Positions 25,546-33,104 of a stretch of DNA of 64,000 bases are shown here, piece by piece. The position numbers and the translations under genes are program-made. The notes under the pieces are model-generated. The model searched no databases, was not told where the DNA came from, and saw nothing but the letters and a program-made list of their open reading frames with translations. Position 1 is the first letter of the stretch. Each line of letters starts with the position of its first letter. This DNA is from Ascidiaceihabitans sp034111945 (GTDB lineage Bacteria > Pseudomonadota > Alphaproteobacteria > Rhodobacterales > Rhodobacteraceae), in contig JBLHSG010000001.1 in assembly GCA_047626725.1 (NCBI GenBank), forward strand, positions 1 through 64,000. Reading direction: 5' to 3'.

Positions 25546-25551
25546 GCCAAC

Positions 25552-25585
25552 AAAAAAGAGGGCCGCGTGATGCAGCCCTCTTTTA
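25552..25585. terminator. bidirectional terminator between lectin 1 and leuD
   Basis: AAAAAGAGGGC and GCCCTCTTTT arms around an 11-base loop give a GC-rich stem flanked by A and T tracts on either side. It serves the convergent lectin gene (+) and leuD (-). Confidence 0.8.
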
Positions 25586-25609
25586 CAATGTCTAAAGGTC
25601 GATGGCCGT

Positions 25610-26215
25610 TTAGACCCAAGGGCGCTGGGCCCCGACTGTGGCTTCGAATGTGTCGATGGATTTGACCTTTTCCATAGTCAAACCGATGTCGTCCAAACCC
25701 TGCATCAAGCAATGCTTTTTGAATGCGTCGACTTCAAAGTTGAACACTTCGCCGTCTGATGTTGTGACGGTTTGTGCCTCGAGATCGATGGTCATGCGCG
25801 CGTTGGCGCCTTTTTCCGCGTCTTTTAACAGCACGTCGATTTGTTCTTGGGGCAAGGCAATCGGCAGGATGCCGTTCTTGAAACAGTTGTTGTAAAAGAT
25901 GTCGGCAAAGCTGGGCGCGATGACGCAGGTAATGCCAAAATCTTTGATCGCCCATGGGGCGTGTTCGCGTGATGATCCGCAGCCAAAGTTATCGCCGGCC
26001 ACAATGATCTGCGCGTCGCGATAGGCGTCCTGGTTCAACACAAATGTCGGAATTTCGGCGCGGTCATCATCATAGCGCATTTCGTCAAATAGGTTCACGC
26101 CAAGGCCGGACCGTTTGATCGTTTTCAAGAACTGCTTGGGGATGATCATATCGGTGTCGATATTGATCAATGGCATTGGTGCGGCGATGCCCGTGAGTGT
26201 TTCGAACTTGTCCAT
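25610..26215 (-). CDS. leuD: 3-isopropylmalate dehydratase, small subunit
   Basis: 201 residues. This is the swivelling-domain subunit of isopropylmalate isomerase. It has PLINIDTDMIIPKQFLKT at the N-terminus, the GDNFGCGSSREHAPWA signature and a C-terminal ATVGAQRPWV. It pairs with LeuC. The ATG at 26215 has AAGGAAA upstream; an in-frame start 30 codons earlier lacks homology. It is separated from leuC by a lectin gene on the other strand, so it needs its own promoter or readthrough from leuC. Confidence 0.94.
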   Translation of the reverse strand: MDKFETLTGIAAPMPLINIDTDMIIPKQFLKTIKRSGLGVNLFDEMRYDDDRAEIPTFVLNQDAYRDAQIIVAGDNFGCGSSREHAPWAIKDFGITCVIAPSFADIFYNNCFKNGILPIALPQEQIDVLLKDAEKGANARMTIDLEAQTVTTSDGEVFNFEVDAFKKHCLMQGLDDIGLTMEKVKSIDTFEATVGAQRPWV

Positions 26216-26543
26216 GGTCGTTTCCTTGTTCTGGCCTTTGCTTTGGATGGTGATGCCAAAGAAGGCCCAAATACAGCAAGATTCCGTTTGAACAGGAATT
26301 CCCATTATTCTGGTGTTTTTGCAAGGGTTCGGGGCATTTTATCGCCTGCAATGTACGAAACAGATTCGCGAAATTTGCATGAGCGCGCTATTTTGAGGCG
26401 AGTCATTCGTTAGAATTCTATTCAAAATAGCGACAAGAACAGCCTGAAGTTGAAAATCACGCTGAACCCTATCAGCCCGTTAAAACATACCATATCTGAT
26501 GGGATGCGCCTTGGGGGGTGCATGGTTGAGGGAACTGTATTCA
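26216..26543. other. 328-base intergenic region with a long inverted repeat
   Basis: The region lies between divergent leuD and the second lectin gene. I see no gene. It is AT-rich in the middle and holds an 11-base perfect inverted repeat (26386-26432). A GAGGGAACTGTATTCA stretch just before 26544 supplies the lectin ribosome site. Confidence 0.6.
26386..26432. repeat. inverted repeat, 11-base perfect arms
   Basis: CGCTATTTTGA (26386-26396) and TCAAAATAGCG (26422-26432) are exact reverse complements, separated by 25 bases that include GAATTC. No T-tract follows and no gene ends here, so it is not an obvious terminator. It may be an operator, an RNA hairpin in the leader of leuD or the lectin, or the ends of a very small element. 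Confidence 0.6.
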
Positions 26544-26933
26544 ATGAAGAAATTTTGTTTAGCGTTTATTTTAATGGCGTCAGCAAGCGGTGTTCATGCC
26601 GCCGGAAATTCACCGACAATTATGGACACTTGTTCCAATATTGCTGTTTCCTTTGCTGGTACGCAGGTTGGAATCACCGCAATTTGCCAGCGCAGTGATG
26701 GCGCACCAAACGAGACAAGCGTCATCCTGTCGGACATCAGCAATCTCGACGGTGTTTTGACGCGCAGCCGTGGGCCTAGCACGTTCCAGCGCAGTTGCGG
26801 ATCAATCCGGGTGTCCATGCAGGGCGACGCGCTGATTTTGCACGCACGCTGCAAATCTTTGGCGGGGTATTACCAACCGACGTCCATCGAGATTGATCGA
26901 CTGTCCAACCAAAACGGCGAACTTATCAACTGA
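26544..26933 (+). CDS. secreted cyanovirin-N-type (CVNH) lectin, copy 2
   Basis: 129 residues with a signal peptide (MKKFCLAFILMASASGVHA) and two CVNH repeats (DTCSNIAV to NLDGVL; FQRSCGSI to NQNGEL). Four cysteines are in the same places as in the copy at 25150. By eye the mature parts share nearly half their residues, including SCSN/TCSN, GVLTR and RSCGSI. It would be exported to the periplasm or medium and bind glycans. The in-frame ATG at 26499 gives no signal peptide at its start and is rejected. A hairpin terminator follows. Confidence 0.78.
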   Translation: MKKFCLAFILMASASGVHAAGNSPTIMDTCSNIAVSFAGTQVGITAICQRSDGAPNETSVILSDISNLDGVLTRSRGPSTFQRSCGSIRVSMQGDALILHARCKSLAGYYQPTSIEIDRLSNQNGELIN

Positions 26934-26956
26934 TCTGTTTGGGTGATGCGATACGA

Positions 26957-26988
26957 AAAAGGGGCTGCGCATGTGCACAACCCCTTTT
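26957..26988. terminator. bidirectional terminator between lectin 2 and leuC
   Basis: AAAAGGGG (26957-26964) and CCCCTTTT (26981-26988), with an inner TGCGCA/TGTGCA pairing, form a stem flanked by A and T runs. It serves convergent transcripts. Confidence 0.8.
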
Positions 26989-27012
26989 GAATTTTTGTAG
27001 CTAGAACCTGAC

Positions 27013-28419
27013 TTACATCAGATCGCGCACATCGGTTAATTTACCGGTGATCGCGGCCGCTGCTGCCATGCCCGGTGACATCAAGTGTGTGCGTCCACCG
27101 CGGCCCTGACGGCCTTCAAAGTTGCGGTTTGATGTGGCCGCGCAGCGTTCGCCCGGTGCCAACTGATCGGGGTTCATCGCGAGGCACATGGAACAGCCCG
27201 CAAGGCGCCATTCAAAACCGGCATCGAGGAAAATTTGCGCCAGCCCTTCTTCTTCGGCTTGGGCACGGACAAGGCCGGATCCGGGCACGACCATCGCGCG
27301 CAGGCCGTCCTTGATCTTTTTGCCCTTGAGGATTTCAGCGGCAGCACGCAGGTCTTCGATACGACCGTTGGTGCAGGATCCGATGAACACCGTGTCGATT
27401 TCAACGTCGGACAATGGCTGGCCAGCGGTCAGGCCCATGTAGTCTAGCGCACGTTGGGCTGCACCGACTTTACCACCGGTAAAGCTGTCGGCGGCAGGGA
27501 CCAATGCGGTGATCGGCAGCACGTCTTCGGGCGATGTGCCCCAGGTGACCAATGGCGCGATGTCTTCGGCTTTGATCGTGATGATCTCGTCCCAATGCGC
27601 GTCTTCGTCTGTGAACAAAGTTTTCCACCACGTCAGGGCGGTTTCCCACTGCGCGCCTTTTGGTGCGTGCGGGCGGCCCATGCAGTAGTCATAGGTTTTC
27701 TGGTCTGGTGCGATCAGGCCTGCGCGTGCGCCGCCTTCGATTGCCATGTTGCAGACGGTCATGCGGCCTTCCATCGACAAATCGCGGATCGCTTCGCCGC
27801 AATATTCGATGACAAAACCAGTACCACCTGCCGTGCCGGTGCGACCGATCACTGCCATGGTGATGTCTTTGGCCGTGACACCGGGCGTCAGTTTGCCGGT
27901 GATTTCGACCTTCATGTTTTTGGATTTTTTCTGGATCAGCGTTTGGGTCGCCAGAACATGTTCAACTTCGGATGTGCCGATACCGTGCGCGAGGGCACCA
28001 AATGCGCCGTGAGTCGCTGTGTGGCTGTCGCCGCAAACCACGGTCATGCCCGGCAATGTCCAACCCTGTTCAGGGCCCACGATGTGCACGATACCTTGGC
28101 GCACGTCAGACACAGGGTAATAGTGAATGCCGAAATCCTTGGCGTTCTTATCCAGCGCGTCGACCTGAATGCGGCTGTCTTCGGTCATGGTTGTCGCATC
28201 GGCGCGGTCCAGCGTGGTCGGCACGTTGTGATCCGGCACGGCAATGGTTTTATCCGGCGCGCGCACAGTGCGGCCTGTCATGCGCAAGCCTTCGAATGCT
28301 TGTGGGCTGGTTACTTCGTGCACCAAATGGCGATCGATATACAGCAGGCAGGTGCCGTCGTCGGCCTCGTGAGCGAGGTGAGCATCCCAGATTTTATCAT
28401 AAAGCGTTTTGGGGGACAT
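27013..28419 (-). CDS. leuC: 3-isopropylmalate dehydratase, large subunit
   Basis: 468 residues of the aconitase family with a [4Fe-4S] cluster. Cluster cysteines lie in FIGSCTNGRIEDL and AGCSMCLAMNPD. VCGDSHTATHGAFGALAHGIGTSEVEHVLATQ is the IPM-isomerase signature. It works with LeuD to interconvert 2- and 3-isopropylmalate. The ATG at 28419 has GAGAGG upstream; a longer in-frame start lacks homology. Confidence 0.95.
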   Translation of the reverse strand: MSPKTLYDKIWDAHLAHEADDGTCLLYIDRHLVHEVTSPQAFEGLRMTGRTVRAPDKTIAVPDHNVPTTLDRADATTMTEDSRIQVDALDKNAKDFGIHYYPVSDVRQGIVHIVGPEQGWTLPGMTVVCGDSHTATHGAFGALAHGIGTSEVEHVLATQTLIQKKSKNMKVEITGKLTPGVTAKDITMAVIGRTGTAGGTGFVIEYCGEAIRDLSMEGRMTVCNMAIEGGARAGLIAPDQKTYDYCMGRPHAPKGAQWETALTWWKTLFTDEDAHWDEIITIKAEDIAPLVTWGTSPEDVLPITALVPAADSFTGGKVGAAQRALDYMGLTAGQPLSDVEIDTVFIGSCTNGRIEDLRAAAEILKGKKIKDGLRAMVVPGSGLVRAQAEEEGLAQIFLDAGFEWRLAGCSMCLAMNPDQLAPGERCAATSNRNFEGRQGRGGRTHLMSPGMAAAAAITGKLTDVRDLM

Positions 28420-28480
28420 GAGGTCCTCTCCCTTACAGTGTGTTGTGTGGATCGTGATGTGCGGATCGAAAACGTTGGCG

Positions 28481-28585
28481 TCAGGCAGGCTGTGCGCCGG
28501 ATAGGTGGGCCAATACCGAATGGGTCGCTCCGAAAAAGCGTTCGCGCAGGCGGGCGCGGTCATCCATATCAAATAGGCGTTTCAT
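28481..28585 (-). CDS. possible 34-codon leader ORF upstream of leuC
   Basis: The peptide begins MKRLFDMDDRARLRERFF and ends SGAQPA. It is arginine-rich with few leucines, so it does not look like a leucine attenuator peptide. Its ATG lies only about 10 bases after a TATAAT, so the transcript could be nearly leaderless. It ends 61 bases before leuC. Coding status is unproven; it may be chance. Confidence 0.25.
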   Translation of the reverse strand: MKRLFDMDDRARLRERFFGATHSVLAHLSGAQPA

Positions 28586-28594
28586 GGCTGCCTG

Positions 28595-28621
28595 ATTATA
28601 GCGCAACCCCCCGTATCGCAA
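28595..28621 (-). promoter_or_regulatory. candidate leuC promoter
   Basis: On the - strand, TATAAT is at 28600-28595 and a TTGCGA -35-like hexamer at 28621-28616, with a short 15-base spacer. The perfect -10 is the main support. Confidence 0.4.
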
Positions 28622-28730
28622 GGGGTTGCGTCGTGACAACATCGTTTCAACACAGGGATGTTGCTTGTCACTCACTGCGGCGGCGTGCAAAGTTTCGGGG
28701 TTAAAGAGTTTCGGGTTAAAAGAGGTGTAG

Positions 28731-30059
28731 ATGGAACAGGAACAGCAATCCGGCATGAACATGCTCCAAAGCTTTGAAGGGCTTTGGTCATCAGCGATGA
28801 ATTTTGTGGTGTCCCTGACAGTGCCGGGCTGGCGTTTGTATCAGGTTCTTATCATCATCGGGCTGATTGCTGCGGCCTATTGCCTGCATCATGTGTCGGG
28901 CAAAATGTTGCAAAACTGGGTGCGTGGGCACGAAGGTTGGAAAACGTGGCAACTGCGTATGATCGTGGCTGTGCGCAAGCGGCTGGGGCTGATCTGGTTT
29001 GTGATTTTGTCGTCTGGAACGTGGGCCGTCATGCAAGGCATCACGTGGCCGTCGCGATCCTATTTGATCGGATTGGCGAGCACGCTCGCGATTTCGTGGC
29101 TGATGATCAGCTTTGCGACCCGATTTGTGCGCAACAAATTCTTGCGCCGTTTGGTCAGCTGGGGGTTGTGGATTTACGTCACGCTTTACTACCTGAATGT
29201 CTCGGACGAGGTCGCGTCGTTCCTTGATGGCCTTAGCATCGAACTGGGCGAATTCCGCATTTCGATCCTGACGCTCATTTCTGCCGTGGTGCTGATTGGC
29301 GTGCTGTTCACACTGGCGCGATTGGTGTCGACAACCACGGCCACGACCATCCGCAGAAACGAAGAAATGAGCCCCTCAATGCAGGTGCTGGCCGTCAAAG
29401 CGGTGCAAATTTCCCTGTACGGCATCGCGTTTTTTGTCGGCATTAATTCGGTCGGAATTGACCTGTCCGGCCTCGCGATCCTGACTGGTGCGATTGGTGT
29501 TGGCCTGGGTTTTGGTCTGCAAAAGGTCATCTCGAATCTTGTGTCCGGCGTGATCATTTTGCTGGATAAATCGATTAAACCCGGTGACGTGATCAGCCTG
29601 GGCGAAACGTTTGGTTGGATCCAAACACTGGGCGCGCGCTATGCATCCGTGGTGACGCGGGACGGCAAAGAATACCTGATCCCGAACGAAGACTTGATTA
29701 CCAATCAGGTGGTGAACTGGTCGCATTCCAACGACTATGTGCGCCTCGATATCTTTTTCGGCACAGCTTACGGCGATGACCCGCATCAGGTGCGCGAACT
29801 GGCGATAAACGCGGCTATCACGGTAGAACGCGTGCTGGATTATCCCAAGCGTCCCGTTTGTCACATCGTTGGTTTCGGGGACAGTTCGGTCGACTACATT
29901 CTGCGGTTCTGGATCAAAGATCCGACAGGCGGCCTGACCAACATTCGCGGCGGTGTGTACCTCGCGCTTTGGGATGCGTTCAAAGAAAGCAACATCTCGA
30001 TCCCGTTCCCGCAACGCGAAGTTAAGATGCTGGATGACACCCCCGAAATTTTAGATTGA
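28731..30059 (+). CDS. MscS-family mechanosensitive ion channel
   Basis: 442 residues. Several N-terminal membrane helices (about residues 15-190) precede the conserved pore helix GLSGLAILTGAIGVGLGFGLQKVISNLVSGVIILLDKSIKPGD, followed by the cytoplasmic beta and vestibule domains (GARYASVVTRDGKEYLIPNEDLI...). The Gly/Ala-rich pore helix and the LQKVISNLVSG hinge are the MscS signature. Such channels open on membrane tension and release solutes on hypo-osmotic shock. E. coli MscS has 286 residues; the longer N-terminus here resembles the MscM/YbdG-like middle-sized class. It is transcribed away from leuC. Confidence 0.88.
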   Translation: MEQEQQSGMNMLQSFEGLWSSAMNFVVSLTVPGWRLYQVLIIIGLIAAAYCLHHVSGKMLQNWVRGHEGWKTWQLRMIVAVRKRLGLIWFVILSSGTWAVMQGITWPSRSYLIGLASTLAISWLMISFATRFVRNKFLRRLVSWGLWIYVTLYYLNVSDEVASFLDGLSIELGEFRISILTLISAVVLIGVLFTLARLVSTTTATTIRRNEEMSPSMQVLAVKAVQISLYGIAFFVGINSVGIDLSGLAILTGAIGVGLGFGLQKVISNLVSGVIILLDKSIKPGDVISLGETFGWIQTLGARYASVVTRDGKEYLIPNEDLITNQVVNWSHSNDYVRLDIFFGTAYGDDPHQVRELAINAAITVERVLDYPKRPVCHIVGFGDSSVDYILRFWIKDPTGGLTNIRGGVYLALWDAFKESNISIPFPQREVKMLDDTPEILD

Positions 30060-30114
30060 ACACGCGCATCTTTGACTTACCTTCAAATCGTTGGTGGCGG
30101 TCAGAGGTGTCGCA

Positions 30115-30861
30115 ATGTCGGGTTTTCAGAATGACGTGGTCACGATTGTTGGCAGTGGTCCAAACGCGCCGCAATGCGTCGATTGGGCCAAGCCGGATTT
30201 GGGGCGAATCGTTGCAATCAACAACGCGTGGCGGGTGCGCCCCGATTGGGATGACCTGATTTTTCCCGAAGATTTCGCCCAAGACCGCATGCCTGTGTCA
30301 CTGCTGCCACGGCAACGGCTGATCGCGGCGGACCAATTTGTGCCGGCCCAAAACGCCTACGGGGGGTTTGTTTTTGGTGGGGCGACGATGGCATTTACGG
30401 CCGCCTATTGGGCGCTTTATGCGCTGCGTCCACGGGTTTTGGCGTTTATCGGATGCGACATGATCTATGCAAAAACCGGGGCAACTCATTTCTATGGAAC
30501 CGGCGCGCCAGACCCGTTGCGCGCTGATATCAGCCTTCAGGATTTGACCGCTAGTTCTATGCGGATCGCCCTTTTGGCGGCACAACAGGGCTGCGCCTGC
30601 GTCAATCTATCGAATGATCCCAGTGTGTTAGCCTTTGAACGGGGCAACGCATCTGACCTGCGTAATATTGCGGTGCCATCAATCAACGCCTCGGGCCGCA
30701 TTGATGATGCATTAGGGGTCGAGGCCGCCTTGGACTACATGGTTCCCAGCGGGCGAATATGGGAACATGCAGATCGTTTTGATGCAGGCAAAGTCCGCGA
30801 TGTTCTGGACATGTGGCGCGCGGCCTACGCCGATCAAAGCCCGCTGGTACGCGCGGCCTGA
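30115..30861 (+). CDS. conserved hypothetical protein with Rossmann-like N-terminus
   Basis: 248 residues, no membrane segment. It begins VVTIVGSGPNAPQCVDWAK, then IVAINNAWRVRPDWDDLIFPED and a GGATMAFTAAYWALYALRPRVLAFIGCDM stretch. The pattern (glycine loop, IN-x-AW, later IGCDM) recalls the DUF115/sialyltransferase-like glycosyltransferase fold, but I cannot assign a donor or acceptor. The ATG at 30115 gives a compact N-terminus just before the glycine loop; an earlier in-frame GTG at 30091 is less likely. It lies 55 bases downstream of mscS. Function unknown. Confidence 0.6.
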   Translation: MSGFQNDVVTIVGSGPNAPQCVDWAKPDLGRIVAINNAWRVRPDWDDLIFPEDFAQDRMPVSLLPRQRLIAADQFVPAQNAYGGFVFGGATMAFTAAYWALYALRPRVLAFIGCDMIYAKTGATHFYGTGAPDPLRADISLQDLTASSMRIALLAAQQGCACVNLSNDPSVLAFERGNASDLRNIAVPSINASGRIDDALGVEAALDYMVPSGRIWEHADRFDAGKVRDVLDMWRAAYADQSPLVRAA

Positions 30862-31044
30862 AACCACGGTGATGTGCGCAAAAGCGCGCACAAGAAATAT
30901 CATCTGCGTTTGGCACTGGCATCCTGTCATTGAAATGTCGTATGCGCGTTGCTAATTTGGTAACATAAAATACCTATATCCCAGTGTCGGGGACCAGTCG
31001 GCGCAATTCTTTAGGAGGACAATGTCCTGTCAATCCAATCAGAT

Positions 31045-31461
31045 GTGGCTGCGGCCACTGATTCACATGCAGTCGCTAACATGAGCGGTGCATTTGCCGA
31101 GGCCAACAGCGATTCCATTTTGGCCGCTATCCTTTCCTCGCTTGCCGACGATAAAGCCGAAGATGTTGTGCAGATCGACCTGCGCGGCAAAACGGCGATC
31201 GGCGACTATATGGTTGTTTGCTCTGGCCGTTCATCACGTCAGGTTGCTGCGATCTCTGAAAAGCTGATCGAACGCCTTAAGACGACGTTTGGCCGCAATT
31301 CGCGCCTCGAAGGCAAGAACACAGGCGACTGGGTTTTGGTCGACACTGGCGATGTGATCGTGCACGTGTTCCGTCCAGAGGTTCGCGAATTCTATCAGCT
31401 TGAAAAAATGTGGACGCCGGGCGTTGTTGACACCGTCATCGAGACCACAACGACCAACTAG
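31045..31461 (+). CDS. rsfS: ribosomal silencing factor RsfS; start uncertain
   Basis: The RsfS/Iojap domain is clear: ILSSLADDKAEDVVQIDLRGKTAIGDYMVVCSGRSSRQVAAISEKL and GDWVLVDTGDVIVHVFRPEVREFYQLEKMW. It binds ribosomal protein uL14 and blocks subunit joining in starvation. The start is ambiguous. A strong AGGAGG at 31013-31018 lies too far from the in-frame GTG (31045, used here) and ATG (31081). It is well placed for an in-frame CTG at 31027, and lies 3 bases before an out-of-frame ATG at 31022 that opens a 20-codon ORF ending over the 31081 ATG. It is followed 2 bases later by rlmH. Confidence 0.88.
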   Translation: MAAATDSHAVANMSGAFAEANSDSILAAILSSLADDKAEDVVQIDLRGKTAIGDYMVVCSGRSSRQVAAISEKLIERLKTTFGRNSRLEGKNTGDWVLVDTGDVIVHVFRPEVREFYQLEKMWTPGVVDTVIETTTTN

Positions 31462-31463
31462 TT

Positions 31464-31934
31464 GTGCGTGTCCATATCTGTGCTGTGGGCCGGCTGCGTG
31501 CTGGCCCCGAAGCAGACCTAATCACTGATTATCTGACCCGATTTGATCGCACGGGCCGAGGCATGGGCCTTGGGCCTGTAAACGTGATCGAAGTCGAGGA
31601 TCGTAAGAACGCAGGCATGGGGGCCGAGGCAGATTTACTGCGCCGCGCCTTGCCCAAAGGATCATTGATTTGCTGTTTGGATGAACGGGGCAAGGTCGAA
31701 ACCTCGCCTGCGTTTGCCAATCGTCTTGGGGGCTGGCGCGATGCGGGCCGCTCTGATGTGGCGTTTATCATTGGTGGCGCAGACGGGATCGACCCGTCGT
31801 TGCGCGCCGACGCAGATTACAAACTATCGTTTGGTGCGATGGTCTGGCCGCACATGTTGGTGCGCGTGATGCTGGCCGAACAGCTGTATCGCGCCGCATC
31901 CATTTTGGGCGGCGCGCCGTATCACCGAACTTAA
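31464..31934 (+). CDS. rlmH: 23S rRNA (pseudouridine1915-N3)-methyltransferase
   Basis: 156 residues with a SPOUT fold. It has RVHICAVGRLRAGPEADLITDYLTRF at the N-terminus, LICCLDERGKVETSPAFA, the SAM-binding knot VAFIIGGADGIDPSLRADADYKLSFG and the family end LAEQLYRAASILGGAPYHR. It methylates pseudouridine 1915 in 23S rRNA. It uses a GTG start 2 bases after rsfS, a conserved pairing. The stop overlaps the convergent neighbour by 4 bases. Confidence 0.95.
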   Translation: MRVHICAVGRLRAGPEADLITDYLTRFDRTGRGMGLGPVNVIEVEDRKNAGMGAEADLLRRALPKGSLICCLDERGKVETSPAFANRLGGWRDAGRSDVAFIIGGADGIDPSLRADADYKLSFGAMVWPHMLVRVMLAEQLYRAASILGGAPYHRT

Positions 31935-32278
31935 TCCAGCGTTACAATTGTCGTGTCTTTGTTCCAGCCGCCGGGCAAATCACGTGCTTGGATTTGAACC
32001 TGCGTAGTGCCTTTTGGAATAGCGACGCCAGACAATGACCGCGTAAACGGTTGTTCGTTTTCGTGTGGGTGGGCCAAGACGCGCATGCCCAATTCACGGC
32101 CTTGCATGTCCAGAACGCGCCAGCCGTCAGCGTAGTGATCCCAACCCGTTTCAGGGTGCAAGATCGAGACGTCAAACCGCCACGTGCCGCCCAATTCGAT
32201 CGCGGTCACTTTGGTGATTTGTGGCGGGTCGGCCTGTGCGGCGGTGCCAAGCATAAGAAGTGCGATTAAATGTTTCAT
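31931..32278 (-). CDS. small secreted protein, unknown function
   Basis: 115 residues with a short signal peptide (MKHLIALLMLGTAAQA) and a mature beta-rich part (TAIELGGTWRFDVSILHPETGWDHYADGWRVLD). Conserved-looking tryptophans and a GVAIPKGTTQVQIQARD strand suggest a periplasmic immunoglobulin-like fold. No enzymatic motif. It overlaps rlmH tail-to-tail by 4 bases. I know similar proteins only as hypotheticals in Rhodobacterales. Confidence 0.65.
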   Translation of the reverse strand: MKHLIALLMLGTAAQADPPQITKVTAIELGGTWRFDVSILHPETGWDHYADGWRVLDMQGRELGMRVLAHPHENEQPFTRSLSGVAIPKGTTQVQIQARDLPGGWNKDTTIVTLD

Positions 32279-32315
32279 TAGAACAGATTACAGCGTGTGG
32301 CGGCGGGATGCAAAG

Positions 32316-33014
32316 TCACGCTTGTGTGTCCATCAAAATACGACGCGATACAGATGCAAATTCGCGCCGATAAATGACGCCAAGCGTGAAAACCGTAGCG
32401 CACAACAGCGGCACAGGACCGGCCAGCCACGCGGCTGTCGTCAGGGCAAAATAGACAGATCGCAGGCCACGATTGAACCCGCGCGCGGCGGTAATGCTGA
32501 CTTCGGCCGCTTGTTGACTGCGTGGCAGGGCACGCGGATCGCTGACATCATTGGGCACGGATGCGACCAGAACCGCAGTGTAGCCAAACAGCCGATTGCT
32601 CCACACAAATTTCAGGAATGCGTTGGTCAAAAACAGCGCGATCATGATCAGCTTCATCTCCCAAACAAAGGCAGGGTCGCTGGCCAGAATTAGATCATTC
32701 GCGATGCCGCTGATTTTGTCGCCATTGCCGATCATCGCCAGCGTGCCCCCAATCGCAATCATCGAGGTCGAGGCGAAAAACGCGGTGCCCTGTCGCAGGC
32801 TCGCCAGAATTTGCGCATCAAAAATACGCGGATCCCGGGTGACCATTTGCGTCATCCATTCGCGCCGATACCCCGCCATCAGGTTGGACACAGAGGGGTT
32901 CTTCTGCGAGGGTCGTTCGATCCACCAACTGATCAACAGCCAGCCCAGAATCAAAAGGGTAACAGCGGCGAAATCCAGCGGGGCAAAAAAGGCGATGCGA
33001 TCAGTCCAAGTCAT
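32316..33014 (-). CDS. DUF599-family membrane protein
   Basis: 232 residues from the ATG at 33014. Four or so membrane segments are visible: AVTLLILGWLLISWWI, FFASTSMIAIGGTLAMIG, LIMIALFLTNAFLKFVW and a C-terminal GPVPLLCATVFTLGVIYRREF. The hydrophilic loop GYRREWMTQMVTRDPRIFDAQILASL and the ARGFNRGLRSVYFALTTAAW segment match the DUF599 family. Function unknown. It is divergent from glcD, sharing a 90-base promoter region. Confidence 0.75.
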   Translation of the reverse strand: MTWTDRIAFFAPLDFAAVTLLILGWLLISWWIERPSQKNPSVSNLMAGYRREWMTQMVTRDPRIFDAQILASLRQGTAFFASTSMIAIGGTLAMIGNGDKISGIANDLILASDPAFVWEMKLIMIALFLTNAFLKFVWSNRLFGYTAVLVASVPNDVSDPRALPRSQQAAEVSITAARGFNRGLRSVYFALTTAAWLAGPVPLLCATVFTLGVIYRREFASVSRRILMDTQA

Positions 33015-33059
33015 GCTGCGGTCATAACGTGTGGGCAAGGAACTTGCCAATCGTCAAAA

Positions 33060-33080
33060 TTGGTAATATTATTTTACCAA
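33060..33080. promoter_or_regulatory. palindromic operator upstream of glcD
   Basis: TTGGTAA (33060-33066) and TTACCAA (33074-33080) are perfect inverted arms around 7 A/T bases, 24 bases before the glcD ATG. TGGT...ACCA half-sites are typical of GntR/FadR-subfamily repressors such as GlcC, LldR and PdhR, although their spacing is usually shorter. Confidence 0.6.
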
Positions 33081-33104
33081 ATCAAAACGTCGAAGGATTC
33101 TTCT

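Larger units (their letters stand above)
28420..28730. other. 311-base region between leuC and mscS starts
   Basis: This divergent region contains a -10-like TATAAT reading toward leuC (28600-28595), a possible 34-codon ORF in the leuC leader (28585-28481), and the promoter area of the mscS gene. I see no terminator-antiterminator pair of the classical leucine attenuator type. Confidence 0.5.

Noticed and set aside
27454..28704. A 416-codon open frame on the + strand opposite leuC
   Set aside because: It lies fully antisense to a full-length LeuC, has no recognisable domain, is rich in Cys, Arg and His, and arises from codon bias of the real gene.
30870..30895. GC-rich hairpin (TGTGCGC/GCGCGCA) after the 30115 gene as a terminator
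   Set aside because: Stem is short and no T-tract follows, so I did not call it.
32811..33104. N-terminal extension of glcD by 98 codons
   Set aside because: It would run antisense through the DUF599 gene and across the palindrome. The ATG at 33105 has a good ribosome site and starts the homology.
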